This document shows, in pieces, positions 61,335 through 64,000 of a stretch of 64,000 bases of DNA. The stretch covers positions 17,348,501 through 17,412,500 of the forward strand of contig NC_135553.1 of the NCBI RefSeq assembly GCF_964340395.1. Direction: 5' to 3'. The DNA is from Glandiceps talaboti (taxonomy: Eukaryota; Hemichordata; Enteropneusta; Spengelidae). The notes under the pieces are model-generated. The model was not told where the DNA came from. It saw only the letters and a program-made list of their open reading frames with translations, and searched no databases. Numbering within the stretch: the first letter of the stretch is position 1; each line of letters opens with the position of its first letter. Made by a program: the position numbers and the translations under genes.

Positions 61335-63083
61335 AGCGCAGGATTTGATTTTGGCTGAACAAAATTTTAGATGACCTGTAAATAAATTATCCATGGCCCT
61401 CAGGTCTATGTTAAGGTAGTCTTGTTTCTCACAATATACTTTTAAAGAATAAATTGTTGTTCTTTGTCAAAGTTTTGTGTTGTCTGTCTTCTACCTATCA
61501 GTATACTACCAAATCTTATCCAGTGCCATATCTTAAAAGTTTGTCAAACATTGCCTTATTTTGAAACAAATAATCCTATGGTTCTGAACGTTTTTGAACC
61601 ATAAAACATTTGAAAATGAATGCTTCTAATTATGTCACCCATACAGGTCTTTGGTACTACTTTCCACACCAAGTATTGCCATCTCTTTCTCTCCTTGGTT
61701 CAACTAATTTTGGTGAGTATACTTCAAAAATTGTAAATATATGATCAATAATCAGAGGTCAGGGCCAGTAGTTGATGCCTATGAACAACTTACATACAGG
61801 TTATCTGATCAGAAAGTAAACCCTGGTAGACTGCTAACACATTCGTTAGACACTCATCATGTCATTTCTGGTATATTTGCAAAAGTGCGAATTGGCAAAG
61901 TTAGTGGTTTGGAGTTTGGAGATAGGTTGAGGGCAGTGTTTGAATATTGATTGTCAACAGTTAAAGTTTGTGGTTTGGGGATGGGTTGAAGGCAGTGTTT
62001 GAATATTGATTGTCAACATTTAAAGTTTGGAGTTTGGAGATGGGTTGAAGGCAGTGTTTGAATATTGGTTGTCAACAGTTAAAGTTTGGAGTTTGGAGAT
62101 GGGTTGAAGGCAGTGTTTGAATATTGGTTGTCAACAGTTAAAGTTTGGAGTTTGGAGATGGGTTGAAGGCAGTGTTTGAATATTGGTTGTCAATAATTAA
62201 AGTATTTCACTGATTCTTTTGGACTAGAGGCAAAACCACAAAATCTTACTTGATTATGATGCACAGTTTTTGCTGAAAAACTCTGGACCAGCACCTAATT
62301 TTAATATTGTTTATTTACACATTATTCCCCAGTATTTTTTCCTTCATTCAGCCAAGAGAAATGCAAGTGACCTAAGGGTTGTCACTATGGGTCGATAGAC
62401 AAGTAGTGACAACCCTTAGGTCATGAGTATTTTCCCTGGTTGAATGAAGAAAAATATTGGAGAGTAACATAATTATACCGATGCCAGTAGTATCAAAGAA
62501 AAAATTGGGGAAAGTAAGGCCAATTTTGAACATTTTGACTGACTCATATTTTGAACACAGCAGAACCAGTTACGTAGACACGCGTTGTCATGACATAGAC
62601 ATGCGTTGTTGTGACGTACAACGACCAGAATATATATTCCATATTTTTTGTTCAACTTGGCTTGTGCATGATATAATATATCTAATCCATTGATAAGATA
62701 CTAGTAGTAGGAGTAGTCATTTTTGAGAGTGGGGGATTTAAATATTAGATTTTGGTTTCCTTTCTCAATTCCAGGGTATCGTTCAGTCAAACGTGATTTG
62801 GAGGTCCAACTTGCAATTGTCACAGTAAATGAAGAACTAAGGAAACAACTGCACGAGGTGAGTCTAGTTCTCTCTCCATTCATTGGTTCACATCACATAT
62901 CATGCCTTCTGAGTCATGCAAATATTTACAGTGCTAATTCATTGCCTTTCTCTATTTCTTCAGGAGCAAAAAAGTTTGTATGAAAGAAGTACACAAGTTT
63001 CTGAGGCAACATTTGAACAAGCTGAAAGATTTGTGCCATATTGGGTGAGAATTGTCACCAGGTTTATATGGAAACATCTTTAA
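53520..63083 (+). CDS. PGS1: PGS1, phosphatidylglycerophosphate synthase
   Basis: Mitochondrial enzyme that makes phosphatidylglycerophosphate from CDP-diacylglycerol and glycerol-3-phosphate, the committed step to cardiolipin. Exons 53520-53578, 54115-54301, 54732-54809, 55350-55624, 57948-58129, 59481-59935, 60446-60605, 61647-61712, 62775-62857, 62964-63083; phases join to 554 aa, near the family length. Phospholipase-D fold: HKD motif 1 is HMKVYLFD (His186, Lys188, Asp193) followed by SGANLNETYF. Motif 2 is HAKGLWYY (His463, Lys465), with no Asp at the expected place, as I recall for this family, followed by LGSTNFGYRS. The N-terminus (MAASCLRLLQGVRQKEAVHR) fits mitochondrial targeting. 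A poorly conserved polar insert fills the middle of exon 6. Introns hold a 32-bp minisatellite and a pogo-like element. Confidence 0.96.
53935..54030. repeat. Short ACACATGAATTGATTACA repeats
   Basis: Four imperfect units of roughly 25 bp around ATTGATTACA in PGS1 intron 1. Confidence 0.6.
54432..54615. repeat. GAT/GGT-rich microsatellite
   Basis: Imperfect GATGGT/GTGGTC run in PGS1 intron 2, similar in composition to 1430-1532. His-rich reverse frames are artefacts. Confidence 0.9.
56325..56472 (-). mobile_element. MITE family A, copy 4 (truncated)
   Basis: Same orientation as 19071-19242; it lacks the CCCTCTAAGCC end but keeps GTGCCATTGACGCA, TTCTAGTGACTCACC and the ATCATTAGAGGACACACT end. 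In PGS1 intron 4. Confidence 0.7.
56538..57688. mobile_element. pogo/Tigger-like DNA transposon, non-autonomous
   Basis: 1151 bp. The ends are CAGTAAAACTCCAATTATCC and the inverted GGATAATTGGAGTTTTACTG, perfect over 20 bp. TA flanks both sides (56536-56537 and 57689-57690), the target of the Tc1/mariner-pogo group. Further TCCGAA motifs follow just inside each end. A 73-codon frame starts at 56919 (MIARKMIKMKRSAEKQKK), basic like the N-terminus of pogo transposases, but no DDD/DDE catalytic region is seen. In PGS1 intron 4. Confidence 0.8.
58235..59392. repeat. 32-bp minisatellite
   Basis: About 35 units of the type GAGAGATTGATATGTAGAGG plus GGTAGATGAAAT, with GTGTAG, ATGGAG and GTTGAAAT variants. 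It fills most of PGS1 intron 5. Long Ser/His/Pro frames on the minus strand result from the repeat. Confidence 0.95.
60244..60307. mobile_element. Mutator-like MITE, truncated copy
   Basis: ATAGAGGTAAATAAAGA through GATTTTAATCAGATTG matches the right half of 50195-50337. The left half is missing. Confidence 0.65.
60787..61333. repeat. ATGT/GT/ACGT microsatellite block
   Basis: Over 500 bp of (ATGT)n, (ACGT)n and (GT)n with recurring ATAATATAATGTATGTATGC units in PGS1 intron 7. All long frames here are artefacts of the 4-bp period. Confidence 0.95.
61905..62205. repeat. 59-bp minisatellite
   Basis: Five units with a period of 59 bp (GGTTGAAGGCAGTGTTTGAA at 61984, 62043, 62102 and 62161), more uniform toward the 3' side. 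In PGS1 intron 8. Confidence 0.9.
62321..62680. mobile_element. Foldback element family D, copy 3
   Basis: ATTATTCCCCAGTATTTTTT at the left; inner inverted arms GACCTAAGGGTTGTCAC and GTGACAACCCTTAGGTC, perfect over 17 bp; then the tail ending TTGTGCATGATATAATAT. The best-kept palindrome of the family. In PGS1 intron 8. Confidence 0.75.
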
Positions 63084-63087
63084 TAAA
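63082..63087 (+). terminator. Poly(A) signal overlapping the PGS1 stop
   Basis: The stop codon TAA (63081-63083) runs into TAATAAAACC, so an AATAAA begins within the stop. If used, the 3' UTR would be only about 15-30 nt. A longer UTR ending downstream is also possible. Confidence 0.35.
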
Positions 63088-64000
63088 ACCGATACAACAA
63101 AAAGTTGCAACACGTGTGAAATGTTGAAACGCCATTCCTGTGTCTGTGTTTGTATTAGAACAGTAAAACTGCACACTGGAATGGACTTCATCTACCACCG
63201 TTCTTTCCCAACTTCACACCTCGGTGGACTTCATCCAGGACCACAATATCCAACTGGACAAACATTTGAATTCTAGCCAAAGAACTAAGTCCAACTGTAT
63301 TGCAAACCTTAGCCCAGTATTCATGCTGTGTTTTGGTGCCAAGATTATTACATCATTGAAGGAGACACCATGCACCATACAGTGTGCTAGGCTAGTGACA
63401 CTGATGGTATACCATCTCAAATCACCATTACTGGCATTTGACAGTGGACTGTAAAAGTGGACTGTAGGTCTAACCACAGACAAGTTCTTACTTGTCTGTG
63501 GTCTAACAAAATAGACTATTTGTATCTTTGATACTGATGTTTAGTACAAGTTTGAAGTTGTAACCCTCTGGTAATTTAATATTTATTGTTAATCTAACGT
63601 CACCATGTACTGAGTTTACAACTCACCTAACTAAACTAAATGGTGGAAAGAGTAAGTAGTGGAGTGGACTGAAGTAGATCTGTAGTTACCACACGTAGAC
63701 ACAATGGCAGCTGTTCATGTTTTTTTTTTCAGAGCCTATGCAAGGAAGGACTATTAATAGAAAGGTCAAGGGTCAAAGCACTTGGAATGGTATAACCCCT
63801 TACCATGAGGACATTTACATAGGGATATTTTTGATACAGAAAGATTTTTTTTTTAAATTTGTGCAGTACACTACAATGTAGATGGAATTTGGTGTGTAAT
63901 TTGTAAATTTGAGTGATTTTATGAACAATTTGCCTGAAAGATCAAGGTGTTCCTTCCTCTTATAGAATGTGCTCTCTCTAATGTGGGGTAGTGAGTGGTT
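63088..64000. other. Region downstream of PGS1
   Basis: No gene with recognisable similarity. It contains a strong hairpin (63473-63502) and a T-tract near 63720. Probably PGS1 3' UTR and intergenic DNA. Confidence 0.5.
63473..63502. repeat. 12-bp perfect hairpin
   Basis: ACCACAGACAAG, a 6-base loop TTCTTA, then CTTGTCTGTGGT. It lies 390 bp after the PGS1 stop. Role unknown. Confidence 0.85.

Noticed and set aside
60674-61394. Long Tyr/His/Thr and Cys/Val/Met frames on both strands
   Set aside because: They result from the ATGT/GT microsatellite period.
63100-63280. Coding-like frame ending PGPQYPTGQTFEF after PGS1
   Set aside because: No splice acceptor in frame with PGS1 and no family similarity; PGS1 already ends at the expected length.

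Overview
The window looks like AT-rich animal (metazoan) nuclear DNA. Genes are split by GT-AG introns, intergenic spaces are long, simple repeats and small foldback transposons are common, and there is one young LTR retrotransposon. The protein set and the gene order DRC3(+) / ATPAF2(-) / GID4(+), which from memory is also found on human 17p11.2, suggest an invertebrate, possibly a deuterostome. The species cannot be fixed from the sequence alone.

Layout. 1936-11671 (+): DRC3, a nexin-dynein regulatory complex subunit of motile cilia, 11 coding exons and 523 aa, with two introns that carry full U12-type (minor spliceosome) signals. 13614-17909 (-): ATPAF2, a mitochondrial F1-ATPase assembly chaperone, 6 exons and 279 aa, convergent with DRC3. 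17910-18213: a short divergent promoter. 18214-23652 (+): GID4, substrate receptor of the CTLH E3 ligase, 5 exons and 203 aa. 30450-32345 (+): an intronless BTB-BACK-Kelch gene of 631 aa. 38249-46695: an LTR element with 4-bp target duplication, identical 240-bp LTRs, a gag gene and no visible reverse transcriptase, carrying a perfect-looking 3258-bp internal tandem duplication. 47170-49636 (+): NDUFAB1, the mitochondrial acyl carrier protein, 4 exons and 157 aa. 53520-63083 (+): PGS1, phosphatidylglycerophosphate synthase, 10 exons and 554 aa.

Three of the six host genes (ATPAF2, NDUFAB1, PGS1) serve mitochondrial energy metabolism or membrane lipid synthesis. DRC3 belongs to the ciliary axoneme, and GID4 and the Kelch protein are ubiquitin-ligase substrate receptors. 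I see no operon-like or pathway link beyond conserved neighbourhood. Exon borders were placed by hand from splice sites, reading frame and family similarity.

The rest is mostly small transposons in at least nine families (several with two to four copies here), three LINE 3' tails, a pogo/Tigger-type element, an orphan Crypton-type recombinase exon, and minisatellites. The most notable signals are: the paired U12 introns in DRC3; a canonical -1 frameshift site with a drawable pseudoknot at the end of the retrotransposon gag, leading into a pol frame that is only a stub; a gag with an N-terminal helix-hairpin-helix; and a 33-bp satellite carrying six perfect SRF-type CArG boxes in register.
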